Counted from the first letter of the stretch, positions 43,620 to 53,069 are shown. The stretch: DNA of 64,000 nt from Streptomyces sp. Edi2 (GCF_040253635.1 NZ_JBEJGX010000003.1:7465501-7529500); one strand, 5' to 3'. Notes: a model not told the origin generated them from the sequence alone. Translations and numbers: made by a program.

Positions 43620-43922
43620 GCCGATCTCCCTTCGACCGCGCTCTGCGGTCTCAAGACACCTTAGACACATGGTGAGTTGCAGCAGAAGCGCCCGAGGAAG
43701 GGATCCCATGCGAGCCGGACGGCGCTGCTGGGACTCAACGCCCACGCCGGGGCGACGAAAAGGCGGTACTGCAGGCCACCCGCATCCCCCTGTGCCTCCT
43801 GGCCCATCGAATCCAGCAGTTCACATGTGAAATCGTCCGCGGCCTCAAGCGGTTACGTAGTACGCGACGTCTTCCGCCTGATCCGGCCCGGGAGTACACA
43901 CCGGTCCGGTGAGAATGAACCC
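43620..43922. promoter_or_regulatory. divergent gap with a perfect palindrome
   Basis: TTCACATGTGAA (43820-43831) is a perfect 12-bp palindrome about 92 bases before the CdiI-like gene. No other signal. Confidence 0.45.
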
Positions 43923-44342
43923 ATGGACCGTCTGCTGCACCTCGACCGCACGCTCGACGAGCTGGACCCACCGCGCTGGGTGCCGCCTGCCGATGACGCG
44001 ACCCGTTTGGTGCGCACCGTGCATGAGTTGCGCCGTGTGCCCTTGGGGGAACTCGGTCCCGTGGATCTGCGTACCCTCATTTCACAGCAGGTGGCGCTGC
44101 CCTATGTCCTTCCGCTCGCCGTGCGCTTGCTGCTCGAGGAGCCGCTGCTCGACGCCTGCTTCTACGAGGGTGACCTGCTGCGCGCCACCGTCAATGCCCC
44201 TGCCCCGGTCTGGGCCTTCCTGCCGGAGCTCGGCGCCCGGCTGCGGACCGTCATCACGGCATTGCCGGAGAGTGCGGTTGCCGGCCTGCCTCGGGGTACC
44301 GCGGAGGAGCTTGCCCGCTTCGTCGGGGGGCCCGCACGGTGA
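43923..44342 (+). CDS. contact-dependent inhibition immunity protein-like (CdiI family)
   Basis: 139-aa cytosolic helical protein matching the CdiI-type immunity family by its pattern: LDELDPPRWVPPADDATRLVRTVHELRRVPLGELGPVDLRTLISQQVALPYVLPLAVRLLLEEPLLDACFYEGDLLRA. Such proteins neutralise the toxic tip of contact-dependent or other polymorphic toxins. No large CdiA/WXG/Rhs-type toxin gene is seen nearby, so this is an orphan. ATG 43923 is chosen at the family N-terminus (GGTGAG upstream). Confidence 0.78.
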   Translation: MDRLLHLDRTLDELDPPRWVPPADDATRLVRTVHELRRVPLGELGPVDLRTLISQQVALPYVLPLAVRLLLEEPLLDACFYEGDLLRATVNAPAPVWAFLPELGARLRTVITALPESAVAGLPRGTAEELARFVGGPAR

Positions 44343-44447
44343 GGCTCTGACCTGGGGGGAATGCCCTGGGTGGGGCGCAGCCGTCGGTTGGGTTGGGGAC
44401 AGGGCCGGCGGCGTGGTGGTGCCGGCGGACGGGTGCGGGACGTCCGG

Positions 44448-45587
44448 TCAGGCCGTCAGCATTCCTGACGTGTCGATGACCTGGCGGATGGCGCGGCCCG
44501 AAGTCAGCTCCTCCAGCGCGGTGTTGATGTCGCCGAGGGGCAGGGTGCCCGTGTGCATCCGCTCGACCGGCATCAGGCCGGCTCGCCACAGGTCCAGGAA
44601 CCGGGGGATGTCGCGGCGTGGGACCGCGTCGCCCATGTACGAGCCCAGGAGGGACTTGCCTTCGCCCGCGAAGGTGAGGGCCGGGATCTCCAGCACCCGG
44701 TCGGGGGCGGGGAGGCCGACCGAGACGACCTTGCCGCCTCGGGCCACGGAGGTCAGGCACTGCGCCATCACTCGGGGGCTGCCTACCGCCTCCACTGCCA
44801 ACTCGGCGCCACCGCCTGTGAGTTCGCGTACTGCGTCGAGGGCTTCGGCGGGGTCGTAGGCGTGGGTCGCGCCCAGTTGGAGAGCCAGTTCGCGCTTCTC
44901 GGGGACCGGGTCGACGGCGATGACGGGGTAGGCGCCCGCCGCGCGGGCGCCCAGAACCGCGGACAGGCCCACTCCGCCCAGACCGTAGACCACCGCCGAC
45001 TGGCCGGGACGCAGGGCGGCGGTGTTGATGACGGCTCCGGCGCCGGTCAGGACCGCACAGCCGAACATGGACGCCACCCCGAAGGAGATGTCCTTCGGGA
45101 TCGGTACCACCGACTCCTGGGCCAGTACGGCGTATTCGGAGAATGCCGAGACGCCCAGCTGGTGGTGGACGGGGGCGCCGGAGGCGTCGGTCAGCAGGGA
45201 CGGGCCGTGCAGCAGCGCACCCGACCCGTTCGATGCGGCGGCCTGGGCGCACAGCGCGGGCCGGCCGGCCGCGCAGTCGGCGCAGAAGCCGCAACTCGGC
45301 ACGAACACCATGGCCACATGGTCGCCGGGACGTACCCGGCCCACGCCCGGTCCGGTCTCCTGGACGACGCCCACCGCCTCGTGACCGAGCGCCATCGGCA
45401 GCGGGCGGACCCGGTCGCCGTTGACCACCGACAGGTCGGAGTGACAGAGCGAGGCGGCCGCGACACGGACCAGCACCTCGCCCTCGCGGGGGCCGCCCAG
45501 CTCCAGCTCCGCCACCTCCACCGGACGGGTCTCGGAGTAGGGGCGGGCGGCCGACACGCGGCGCAGTATCGCGGCACGGGTCTTCAT
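44448..45587 (-). CDS. zinc-dependent alcohol dehydrogenase (MDR)
   Basis: 379-aa cytosolic medium-chain dehydrogenase. Catalytic zinc ligands in SLCHSD and GHEAVG, structural zinc loop CGFCADCAAGRPALC, and the NAD site VVYGLGGVGLSAVLGARAAGA. It would oxidise an alcohol or aldehyde made in this operon, or regenerate NAD. It is the last gene of the glycerol-type operon; its ATG overlaps the ABM gene stop by 4 bases. It belongs to the class III/NDMA-type branch by length and zinc motifs, so long-chain or hydroxylated substrates are possible. Confidence 0.9.
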   Translation of the reverse strand: MKTRAAILRRVSAARPYSETRPVEVAELELGGPREGEVLVRVAAASLCHSDLSVVNGDRVRPLPMALGHEAVGVVQETGPGVGRVRPGDHVAMVFVPSCGFCADCAAGRPALCAQAAASNGSGALLHGPSLLTDASGAPVHHQLGVSAFSEYAVLAQESVVPIPKDISFGVASMFGCAVLTGAGAVINTAALRPGQSAVVYGLGGVGLSAVLGARAAGAYPVIAVDPVPEKRELALQLGATHAYDPAEALDAVRELTGGGAELAVEAVGSPRVMAQCLTSVARGGKVVSVGLPAPDRVLEIPALTFAGEGKSLLGSYMGDAVPRRDIPRFLDLWRAGLMPVERMHTGTLPLGDINTALEELTSGRAIRQVIDTSGMLTA

Positions 45588-45886
45588 GCCCGCACCTCCG
45601 GGCGCGGGGCGCAGCGCAGCACGTCGCGGCTGTCCAGCAGGGGGACGATCAGGCCGAGCACGATGTCCTGGAAGTGCGGCGTGGCGCAGTGGGCGGTGAA
45701 GTCGGCCTCGCAGCCGTACTCCTCGTACAGCACGACGGTCCGCGGGTCCTCGAGGCCCTGGTGGACGCGGTAGGCGAGATTGCCCGGCTCCCGGCGGGAG
45801 GCGGCGGCCACGGTGTCGAGCAGGGAGAGGACGCTGTTCTCCTCGCCCTCCTTGGTGCGGTAGCGGGCGACGACGACGTATGACAT
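45584..45886 (-). CDS. antibiotic biosynthesis monooxygenase (ABM) domain protein
   Basis: 100-aa ferredoxin-fold protein of the ABM/YgiN group. Pattern: VVVARYRTKEGEENSVLSLLDTVAAASRREPGNLAYRVHQGLEDPRTVVLYEEYGCEADFTAHCATPHFQDI. Members are cofactorless monooxygenases or quinol oxidases, or small stress proteins. It is translationally coupled (ATGA) to the alcohol dehydrogenase and lies 6 bases after the GlpP-like gene, so it serves the operon, perhaps in aldehyde or enediol oxidation. Confidence 0.85.
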   Translation of the reverse strand: MSYVVVARYRTKEGEENSVLSLLDTVAAASRREPGNLAYRVHQGLEDPRTVVLYEEYGCEADFTAHCATPHFQDIVLGLIVPLLDSRDVLRCAPRPEVRA

Positions 45887-45892
45887 GGGGTC

Positions 45893-46555
45893 TTACTCCT
45901 GGGGTGGTGCGGTGGGCCTCTTCAGGGCGGCGGGCGGGACCGGCGGCAGCTGGTCCCGGCGCAGGTTCCAGAGGCGGGGGTCGGAGGTGGCGGCGGCGAC
46001 GGACCCGAGGGCCAGCGCCAGCGCCACGTCCGCGGGGGACTCGACGAAGCCCGCGGCGACGGACGGGGACATCGCGCGCTGTGACTGCGGGCTCATCCGG
46101 GCGATGACCGGGGCGGGCATGACTTCGACCAGGTCCGGCGCCCCGCGCGAGACCGCGTCCATGGAGCGGCGGAGATTGGACCGGTCGGTGACGAACACCT
46201 TCATCATCGTCAGCAGGCCGAGCGGCCGGCCCTTCTCCGCCAGGGACAGCCGGGTACTGACCACGCCGTGGGCGCCCATGGACTTGATGAACTCCAGCGC
46301 GCCCCGGTCCTGGGCCAGGCCCGGGCTGCTGTCCACGTTCACGAACACGGTCTTCCCCGCCCGGCCCAGCGCCGGCAGGACCTGTGGCAGCTGCCCGACG
46401 GTGAGCGAGGCGACGATGCACAACTTGGCCGGTGCGGTCAGGAACTGCCGCACGGGCTGGGTGCCGACGACCGACGCGACGACCGGGATGTCGGCGAGCG
46501 CCGAGGTGAGCCGCGGGTCGAGCGCGGCACCGGACCGGGACGGGGAACGAGTCAT
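45893..46555 (-). CDS. glpP: GlpP-family glycerol-3-phosphate responsive antiterminator
   Basis: 220-aa cytosolic RNA-binding regulator of the GlpP family. The (beta/alpha)-barrel pattern is clear: KTVFVNVDSSPGL, ALEFIKSMGAHGVVSTRLSLAEKGR, APDLVEVMPAPVIARM, PSVAAGFVESPADVALALALGSVAAATSDPRLW. In Bacillus, GlpP binds glycerol-3-phosphate and stops termination in glp leaders. It is in the middle of an operon carrying glpK- and glpD-like genes, and a terminator-like nested stem-loop is seen in the leader of the first gene. GlpP is unusual in actinomycetes. Confidence 0.82.
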   Translation of the reverse strand: MTRSPSRSGAALDPRLTSALADIPVVASVVGTQPVRQFLTAPAKLCIVASLTVGQLPQVLPALGRAGKTVFVNVDSSPGLAQDRGALEFIKSMGAHGVVSTRLSLAEKGRPLGLLTMMKVFVTDRSNLRRSMDAVSRGAPDLVEVMPAPVIARMSPQSQRAMSPSVAAGFVESPADVALALALGSVAAATSDPRLWNLRRDQLPPVPPAALKRPTAPPQE

Positions 46556-46598
46556 GGCAAGGGCCTGTCTGGGGAGTGAGGGGGTGCCGTGACGGAGG

Positions 46599-48152
46599 TC
46601 AGCTCAGCGGGGACGTGCCGAAGCGGCTGGGGAGGCCCAGCTTGCCAGGGTTGAGGATGCCGGCCGGGTCCAGGGCCTTCTTCACCGCGACGAACGTCGC
46701 GAAGCCCGCACCGAGGGACTTTGCCATGTAGGGGCCGCGCAGCAGACCGCAGCCGTGGTGGTGGCTGAGCGCCGCGCCGTGCGCGACGAGCACGGCGTTG
46801 GCCGCGTCCCACACCGCGCGGTACCAGTCGCGGCGGGACTTGGGGGCCACGTCTCCGCGGAGCGAGAAGTAGACGCACGCGCCGTCGGTGTACGCGTGGG
46901 ACTGGTGGGCCGAGGCGGCCAGGGTGCCGTCCACCGCCTCGATCGCGGCGACCACCTCGTCGTAGATCACCGGGAGGTCGGTCCAGGACGCGGCCATCTC
47001 CAGGGTGTCGGCGACGAAGCCCGGACCCGGCTCGAAGCCCTCGGCGGACTTGCCGACCAGCATCCGCTCGTCCAGCCAGCGCTCGAAGACGGCCCGGCTG
47101 TCCAGTTCGGGGCCGTACACCTCGCAGACCTCCTTCGCCACTTCGATGGAGGCGTCGACGAGGGCGGGGTCGCCCTCGTCGGCGATGAGCAGGAGGTTGG
47201 TCTCCGGGTGGCCGAAGTGGGTGCCCGACTCCAGGGCGTCGTACAGGCGCAGGACGGCCGGGGTGGCACCACGCTGCATGATCCGGCGGCAGGCCTCAAG
47301 GCCCTCGGCGAAGCTCTCGAATCCGTACGCCACGGCAGAGGCGTACTCGGGCAGCGGGTGGACCCGCAGCCGGGCCGAGACGATGACGCCTAGGGTGCCC
47401 TCGGAGCCGATGAACAGCTGGCGCAGGTCCGGGCCGACCGCGGCGCGGGCATAGTCGCCGTATGTGGCTCGCGTGCCGTCGGCGTGCACGACGTCGACGC
47501 CGACGACCATGTCCTCGATCTTGCCGTACCGGGTGGAGAGCTGGCCGGCGCCGCGGCAGGCGATCCAGCCGCCGACGGTGGAGACGGCGAACGCGGACGG
47601 CCAGTGGCCGGTGGTGACGCCGTACTCCTCCTGGAGCTGCTTCTCGAACAGGTCGCCGAACATGCCGGCCTGGACGTCCACGACGTTCGACCCGGCGTCG
47701 AAGCCGGTGATCCGGTTGAGTCCGCACACGTCCAGGACGACACCGCCGAAGACGGGCAGTGCGGCGCCGGTGACGTTGGAGCGGCCGGCGGACGGGGTGA
47801 CCGGGATGCCCGCCTCGTGGCAGATCCGCAGCACGGCCGCGACCTGGTCGGCATCGGCGGCCTCGACGAACACGGCGTCCGGGGTCGCGGGACGGCCCTC
47901 GGTCTCGCCGATCATCGAACCGGCCCACCAGTCACGGGTCCGGGTGACGACCTCGTCGCGGGAGGTGTGCACCGCGTGCGCGGCCTCGCGCAGCGCCTTG
48001 ACCACGGTCTCGGGGACCTCGACCGGGTCGGCCTGAAGCGCGGCCGCGCCGTCGCCGACCGGGGTGTTGCGCGCCCACTTGCTGGGGCTGGGGGCACCGA
48101 CGGTGTAGTTGCCCCGGTTGAACGGGTGGGTGATGGTCTGACGGCTGATCAT
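46599..48152 (-). CDS. FAD-binding oxidoreductase, alkyl-DHAP synthase-like
   Basis: 517-aa flavoenzyme of the vanillyl-alcohol oxidase/alkyldihydroxyacetone-phosphate synthase family. FAD-binding PP-loop TPSAGRSNVTGAALP near residues 128-142 and a second FAD segment STVGGWIACRGAGQLSTRYGKIEDMVVG; the C-terminal SHHHGCGLLRGPYM carries the HHH motif typical of alkyl-DHAP synthases. Such enzymes make or act on ether bonds of glycerol phosphate; others oxidise hydroxy acids. ATGA overlap with the glpD stop. Role in this operon: oxidation or ether chemistry on a C3 phosphate (inference). Confidence 0.85.
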   Translation of the reverse strand: MISRQTITHPFNRGNYTVGAPSPSKWARNTPVGDGAAALQADPVEVPETVVKALREAAHAVHTSRDEVVTRTRDWWAGSMIGETEGRPATPDAVFVEAADADQVAAVLRICHEAGIPVTPSAGRSNVTGAALPVFGGVVLDVCGLNRITGFDAGSNVVDVQAGMFGDLFEKQLQEEYGVTTGHWPSAFAVSTVGGWIACRGAGQLSTRYGKIEDMVVGVDVVHADGTRATYGDYARAAVGPDLRQLFIGSEGTLGVIVSARLRVHPLPEYASAVAYGFESFAEGLEACRRIMQRGATPAVLRLYDALESGTHFGHPETNLLLIADEGDPALVDASIEVAKEVCEVYGPELDSRAVFERWLDERMLVGKSAEGFEPGPGFVADTLEMAASWTDLPVIYDEVVAAIEAVDGTLAASAHQSHAYTDGACVYFSLRGDVAPKSRRDWYRAVWDAANAVLVAHGAALSHHHGCGLLRGPYMAKSLGAGFATFVAVKKALDPAGILNPGKLGLPSRFGTSPLS

Positions 48153-49825
48153 GCTGCGGTCCCTTCGAGGAGTACGGACTTTTCGTGACGGACGGCTGCG
48201 AGGTACTCGGCGACCGAGCACTCGACCTCCGCCTCCGTGAGGTTCAGTTCCCGGCCGAGGATCGCGCCGACGGCCTCGGCGGCGTCGGCGGAGGCGTCCC
48301 GGGCGAACAGGCGGGCGCGGGTGCGGCGGGAGAGGACGTCGTCGACCGAACGGGCCAGCTCGGCCCGGGCCGCGTACACGACCTCCGCCTTCGTGTAGGG
48401 GAGCCCCGCGACGACCGGCTCGGCCAGCGACGGGTCCTCCTGGATGAGGTCGCCGACGAACCGGGCCTCGGTGCCATAGCGTTCGCCCAGGTGGGCGGCG
48501 ATGCCGCCGGACGCGGCGACGGCCTCGGCGTCGTAACCGGCGCCGCCCAGGAGCGGGAGGCGGGTGGTGCGGCTCTTCGCCGTGCGGCCGAGGACCGTCA
48601 TCACCTTGTCGATGATGAGTTCGCCCATGTGCCGGCTGGTGGTGAGCTTGCCGCCGGTCACCGTCACCATGTGGGTGCGGCCGATGGTGATGTGGTGGTC
48701 GCGGCTCATATCGAGGGTGGCGCCCTCCTTGCTGCCGACCAGCGGCCGCAGTCCGCCGAGGGAGCCGACCACGTCGTCCGGGGTGAGCTTCCCCTCGAAG
48801 GCGGTGTTGGCGCCCTCCAGCAGGAAGTTCATCTCCTCGCGGGTGCAGTGCACGTCGTCGGGGGAGCCCTGGTAGTCCTCGTCGGTGGTGCCCAGCACCA
48901 CGCGGTTGCCCCAGCGGGTGCAGGTCGCGCGGCGGGCCCTGCCGGGGATCGGCACGGTCACCGTGCAGTTGATCCGCACCTTGTCCCACGGCACCACGAT
49001 GTGGACGCCCTTGGCGGGCCGCACCCGCGGTGTGTGGCCGTCGTCCGCCTTCGCGTCGAGTTCGTCGGTCCACACCCCGGTGGCGTTGACCACGGCCCGG
49101 GCGCGGATGTCGAAGGTGTCGCCGTCCGCCGAGACCCGGGCACCGGACACCTTGCCGCCCTGCATCAGCAGGCTCCCGGCCTTCGCCCCGTTGAGGACCG
49201 TCGCCCCGAGCGCGGCGGCGGTGCGCAGGATGGTGAGGACGAGGCGGGCGTCGTCGGTGCGGGCGTCGAAGTACACCAGCCCGCCCTTGAGGTTCTCCGC
49301 GCGCAGCGTCGGCGCCTGGGCCAGGACCTCGGGAACGGTGAGTCGCTGGTGCAGCTTGCCGATCCGCCAGCCGCCGACCAGGTCGTACGTCCACAGCAGA
49401 CCCTCGAAGCCCTTGGCCAGACGGGCGTCGAGGACGCCTTCCTTCTCCAGGATCGGGAAGAGGAACGGCAGCCGGTGCACCAGGTGCGGTGCGTTCTTGC
49501 GGAACCGGTGGCGTTCGAGGAGCGAGTGGCGGACCAGGTTGATGTTGCCCTGCTCGATGTACCGCAGGCCGCCGTGCACCATCTTCGACGACTTCGACGA
49601 GGTGCCGGAGGCGAAGTCGTCCTTCTCGACCAGCGCCGCGCTCAGACCGCGCGAGACGGCGTCGAGCACGGCGTACGCCCCGGTGACGCCGCCACCGATG
49701 ACCAGCACGTCGTAGGTGTCGTCGGCCAGCCGGCGCTTTTGGCCGGCCCGTTCGAGCAGCAGCGGCGTCCGGCGGGTCGCCGCGGCAGTGCGCCGCGGTT
49801 TCCTGGCGGGCATGGTGATCACCAC
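48149..49825 (-). CDS. glpD: glycerol-3-phosphate dehydrogenase (GlpD)
   Basis: 558-aa membrane-associated FAD enzyme oxidising glycerol-3-phosphate to dihydroxyacetone phosphate. Seen: FAD loop DVLVIGGGVTGAYAVLDAVSRG near residues 38-60, DFASGTSSKSSKMVHGGLRYI, GVWTDEL, TTDEDYQGSPD, and the family LRPLVGS and TVTGGKLTTSR segments; the C-terminal DAO_C domain is complete. GTG 49825 follows CAGGAG (ATG 49813 is an alternative). It probably uses the product of the upstream kinase. Confidence 0.94.
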   Translation of the reverse strand: MVITMPARKPRRTAAATRRTPLLLERAGQKRRLADDTYDVLVIGGGVTGAYAVLDAVSRGLSAALVEKDDFASGTSSKSSKMVHGGLRYIEQGNINLVRHSLLERHRFRKNAPHLVHRLPFLFPILEKEGVLDARLAKGFEGLLWTYDLVGGWRIGKLHQRLTVPEVLAQAPTLRAENLKGGLVYFDARTDDARLVLTILRTAAALGATVLNGAKAGSLLMQGGKVSGARVSADGDTFDIRARAVVNATGVWTDELDAKADDGHTPRVRPAKGVHIVVPWDKVRINCTVTVPIPGRARRATCTRWGNRVVLGTTDEDYQGSPDDVHCTREEMNFLLEGANTAFEGKLTPDDVVGSLGGLRPLVGSKEGATLDMSRDHHITIGRTHMVTVTGGKLTTSRHMGELIIDKVMTVLGRTAKSRTTRLPLLGGAGYDAEAVAASGGIAAHLGERYGTEARFVGDLIQEDPSLAEPVVAGLPYTKAEVVYAARAELARSVDDVLSRRTRARLFARDASADAAEAVGAILGRELNLTEAEVECSVAEYLAAVRHEKSVLLEGTAA

Positions 49826-49946
49826 ATCAACTCCTGGTGTTTCGGTGTGGCAGCCCCGGCGTCGGGTGCGGGCCGCCGGCGCGGCGGCCGGGGGCTGTCA
49901 GTGGGGGGGTCGGGGTTCGGGGTTCGGGTGCTTCCGTGCGCGGGGG

Positions 49947-51482
49947 CTACGACGCGGGGTCGTTGAGATGGGCGCGCAACCCCTCGCGCCAGGCCGCTCG
50001 TTGATCACCGCGCACGGCTTCGGTGATCGACGGCTCGAAGATCCGGCCGCGGGGCTGCGCCTCGACGACCTCTTCGAGCGAGGACCACAGCCCCTGGGCG
50101 ACCCCGGCCAGATAGGCGGTGCCGCGCAGGCTGGCGGTGGCGGAGTCGGTCACCCGTTCCAGTGGCAGGCCGGTCAGGTCCGCCTGGATCCGCATCAGGG
50201 GGTCGCCGCCGGAGACGCCGCCGCCGACGCGCAGCCGGGCGAACGGGCCGCCCATGGTGGCGGCGACGGCGTCGATCAGATCACACACCGAGTGCGCGAT
50301 CCCGTCGACCACGGCACGGGCGAGGTCGGCGCGGGTGGTGGCGAGGGTGAGCCCGGTGAGGGAGGCGGTTGCCTCCGGATGCCAGACCGGCGTACGGACA
50401 CCGGCGAGCGCGGGGACGAAACGCGGGGTGCGGCCCGGCCGGGCGGGGGCCGGCCCGGCTTCCTCGCAGAGCTCCTTCGGTGAGGCGAACAGCCCCAGGT
50501 CGTCGCAGAGCCAGCGCAGCGCCGACCCCGCGGTGGAGGTGTACGCCTCCAGGCTGTAGTGGCTGATGCCGCCCTGCCGACGGCCCGGTTGGGCGACCAC
50601 CCCGGAGAGGTCCGGCCGGGGCAGGGCGGGTGTGGTGCCGGTCGCCGCGTCGACGAACGCACCGGTCCCGTACACGCACATCCCCTGCCCGGTGGCGAGC
50701 CCGCCCAGACCCACGAGTGCGGCGTGCTGGTCGCCCATGGAGGCGGTCAGCGGGACGGCGATGCCGAGGGCGTCCGGGTCGGTCGTGCCGAATCCGGCGT
50801 CGTCGGAGCGGAGTTCGGGCAGCAGGTCGAGGGGGAAGCCGAGGCGGCCGATCCATTCCTCGTCCCAGGCGTGCCGCTCCAGCAGGTAGCCGCCGGTGGA
50901 CGCGGCGTTGGTCGGGGTGGTGGCGTGCACGGCGCCGCCGGTCAGGCGCCAGATCAGCCAGGTGTCGACGGTGCCGAACAGCAGCCGTCCCGCCCGGTGC
51001 GCCTCGGCGGCCTCCGGGTGGGCGGCGATCTGCCGGGCGGCCCACAGGAACGGGGAGCGGGCGCCGACCGGCCGGCCCTGCCGGGCCAGCAGGGCGGCGT
51101 CCCACTCCGCCTCGTACGCGGCGAGCTCGTGCGCGTAGCGCCGGTCCTGCCACACCACCGCGGGCAGCAGCGGCATTCCGGTCACCCGGTCCCACAGCAT
51201 CGCCGTGGCCCGCTGGGTGGACAGTGCGACCGCGGTGATCTCGATGCCTTCCTCCCCTGCCCGGCTGACGGCCCGGCGTGCCACCTCGACGGTGGCCGTC
51301 CAGATCTCCATCGGGTCCTGTTCGACCGAGAGGTCGTCGGGGTGGCTGACCCTGATCGACCGGTAGAACACCTGCGAGGCGGCGCCCGAGTCGAGGACGA
51401 CTCCGGACCGGGTGCCCGTGGTGCCCTCGTCGATCGACAGCACACCGCGCCGTGGGGCGGCGCCGGGGAACGTCTGCGTCAT
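49947..51482 (-). CDS. glpK: FGGY-family kinase (glycerol kinase-like)
   Basis: 511-aa cytosolic kinase. The first FGGY domain has SIDEGTTGTRSGVVLD near residue 16, VSHPDDLSVEQDPMEIW and WQDRR; the second has ASMGDQHAALVG and the C-terminal VGGGVSGGDPLMRIQADLTGLPLERV. The glycerol-kinase pattern is preserved, though divergent enough that the real substrate could be glycerol, glyceraldehyde or another C3-C4 polyol. It lies between the MFS gene and glpD, with intergenic gaps of 153 and 121 bases. Confidence 0.88.
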   Translation of the reverse strand: MTQTFPGAAPRRGVLSIDEGTTGTRSGVVLDSGAASQVFYRSIRVSHPDDLSVEQDPMEIWTATVEVARRAVSRAGEEGIEITAVALSTQRATAMLWDRVTGMPLLPAVVWQDRRYAHELAAYEAEWDAALLARQGRPVGARSPFLWAARQIAAHPEAAEAHRAGRLLFGTVDTWLIWRLTGGAVHATTPTNAASTGGYLLERHAWDEEWIGRLGFPLDLLPELRSDDAGFGTTDPDALGIAVPLTASMGDQHAALVGLGGLATGQGMCVYGTGAFVDAATGTTPALPRPDLSGVVAQPGRRQGGISHYSLEAYTSTAGSALRWLCDDLGLFASPKELCEEAGPAPARPGRTPRFVPALAGVRTPVWHPEATASLTGLTLATTRADLARAVVDGIAHSVCDLIDAVAATMGGPFARLRVGGGVSGGDPLMRIQADLTGLPLERVTDSATASLRGTAYLAGVAQGLWSSLEEVVEAQPRGRIFEPSITEAVRGDQRAAWREGLRAHLNDPAS

Positions 51483-51635
51483 GGCAGCCCTTTCCTTGAC
51501 TCATGGCAGGCATCGACTCATGGCAGGCATCGCGAGCGAGCCGGACGGAGGGATGGTGGGGGTGGGGGTGGGGTGGCGTGGGATTCGGAGGGGAGGGGCC
51601 CTGGGGGCGGGGACCCCGGAGTGGGGCGGGGTGGG

Positions 51636-53069
51636 TCAGAGGGCGGCCACGGAGCCTTCCACGGCGGTGTCGTCGCGGGCCTGTCCGGCACTCTCGTCGG
51701 GCGAGGCGGCCTTCGTCGGGTCCCACTTGATCACCAGGCAGGTGATCAGGCCGAGCAGCGGCACGATCGAGAGCACCAGGAAGGTGTCCGCGAGCCCGAG
51801 CGAGTCCTTGATCTGCGGGAACACATACAGCCCGACGACACTGCCGAAGCTGCCGACCATCCCGGTGACACCGGTGCCCAGCGCGCGGACATCGCTGCTG
51901 TAGGAGAGCGCGGCGATGGACTTGCCGTTGGCCCCGGGGCCCGCCGAGTGGCAGAGGATGAACAGCACAGGCAGCAGGAACGCCACGGCCGTGGGCACCT
52001 TTGCGAAGGTCAGGCCCATCGCCACCAGGGCCACGAACACCCCGGCGAAACCGGCGGCGGAGCTGAGCCGCAGTCCGAGGCGACGGCCGAAGTAGGCGGA
52101 GAGCAGCCCGCCCACGATGCCGAAGGCGTTGAACACCATCGCCCCCACCGTGGCCTTCTCGAAGCTCTCGCCGAAGATCGCCAGACTGATCAGCGGGAGG
52201 TACCAGCCGACCGCGAAGTACTGCATCGACTGTCCGAGCGAGATCACCGAGGAGAGGATCGTGCGCGGCAGGTACTCGCCCTGGAACAGCAGCCCGGCCT
52301 GACGGAACCCGACGGCGGGCGCCGCGACGGCGGTGCGGGTCGTCTCGTCGGGGGTGCCGGCGGCGGCCTTGATCCCGTAGATCCTGTCCAGGTTGGCGAC
52401 CGACTCGTCGAGCCGTCCCTTGCCCGCCAGCCAGGTGGGGCTCTCCTTGAGCATCAGCGCTTGGGCCAGGAGCAGCGCGGCGGCGACGACCGAGGCCGAG
52501 CCGACCGACCAGCGCCAGATGTCGCTGCCCACGTTCAGGTGGAAGAAGAGCAGTGCCAGGGCCAGGTTGCCGGTGGTGGCGATGTACCAGACGGCCTGCC
52601 ACAGGTTCAGCCGGCCGCCCAGCTTCGCGGGCGTGTACTCGGCGAGCAGGGCCATGGCGACCGCGAAGTCGATGCCGTACGCGACACCCACCAGGATCCG
52701 GCCGAGCCAGACGGCGTTGAAGTCACCGGCGAACGCGGCGAACAGCGCGCCCGCGATCGCGAACACCTTGGCGATGAGCAGCGGGGGGACGCGGCCGATG
52801 CGGGTGGCGAGCCAGCCGCCGACCGGATTGAAGACGATCGCCAGGGCCGGAGCGGTGGCCGTGAGGATCGAGACCTGGGTGGTCGTGAGCTCCATCTGGG
52901 ACGTCATCGGCCCCAGACCGGCGCTCAGGGCCGCGTTCGAGTAGGCGTCGAGGAACAGCCCGCCGAACACGAGGAACCAGATGATGCGCGCCCGGCCAGT
53001 GATCCTTCCCAGCCCATCGATGAGCGCAACGACGTCGGCGGCGCCCTTGACGCCCGGACGTTGTGCCAT
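51636..53069 (-). CDS. MFS sugar/polyol transporter
   Basis: 477-aa cytoplasmic-membrane carrier of the sugar-porter/metabolite:H+ symporter type, 12 helices. Landmarks: NPVGGWLATRIGRVPPLLIAK (loop 2-3), GVAYGIDFAVAMALLAEYTPAKLGGR (helix 4 and loop 4-5), AYFGRRLGLRL (loop 8-9). ATG 53069 follows AGAGGTGG; the 47 codons before it fall in the stem-loop leader. It is the first gene of the glp-type operon and so the likely importer of its substrate. Confidence 0.9.
   Translation of the reverse strand: MAQRPGVKGAADVVALIDGLGRITGRARIIWFLVFGGLFLDAYSNAALSAGLGPMTSQMELTTTQVSILTATAPALAIVFNPVGGWLATRIGRVPPLLIAKVFAIAGALFAAFAGDFNAVWLGRILVGVAYGIDFAVAMALLAEYTPAKLGGRLNLWQAVWYIATTGNLALALLFFHLNVGSDIWRWSVGSASVVAAALLLAQALMLKESPTWLAGKGRLDESVANLDRIYGIKAAAGTPDETTRTAVAAPAVGFRQAGLLFQGEYLPRTILSSVISLGQSMQYFAVGWYLPLISLAIFGESFEKATVGAMVFNAFGIVGGLLSAYFGRRLGLRLSSAAGFAGVFVALVAMGLTFAKVPTAVAFLLPVLFILCHSAGPGANGKSIAALSYSSDVRALGTGVTGMVGSFGSVVGLYVFPQIKDSLGLADTFLVLSIVPLLGLITCLVIKWDPTKAASPDESAGQARDDTAVEGSVAAL

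Noticed and set aside
48185..49966. 593-codon plus-strand open frame opposite glpD
   Set aside because: Antisense shadow of a clear GlpD gene.
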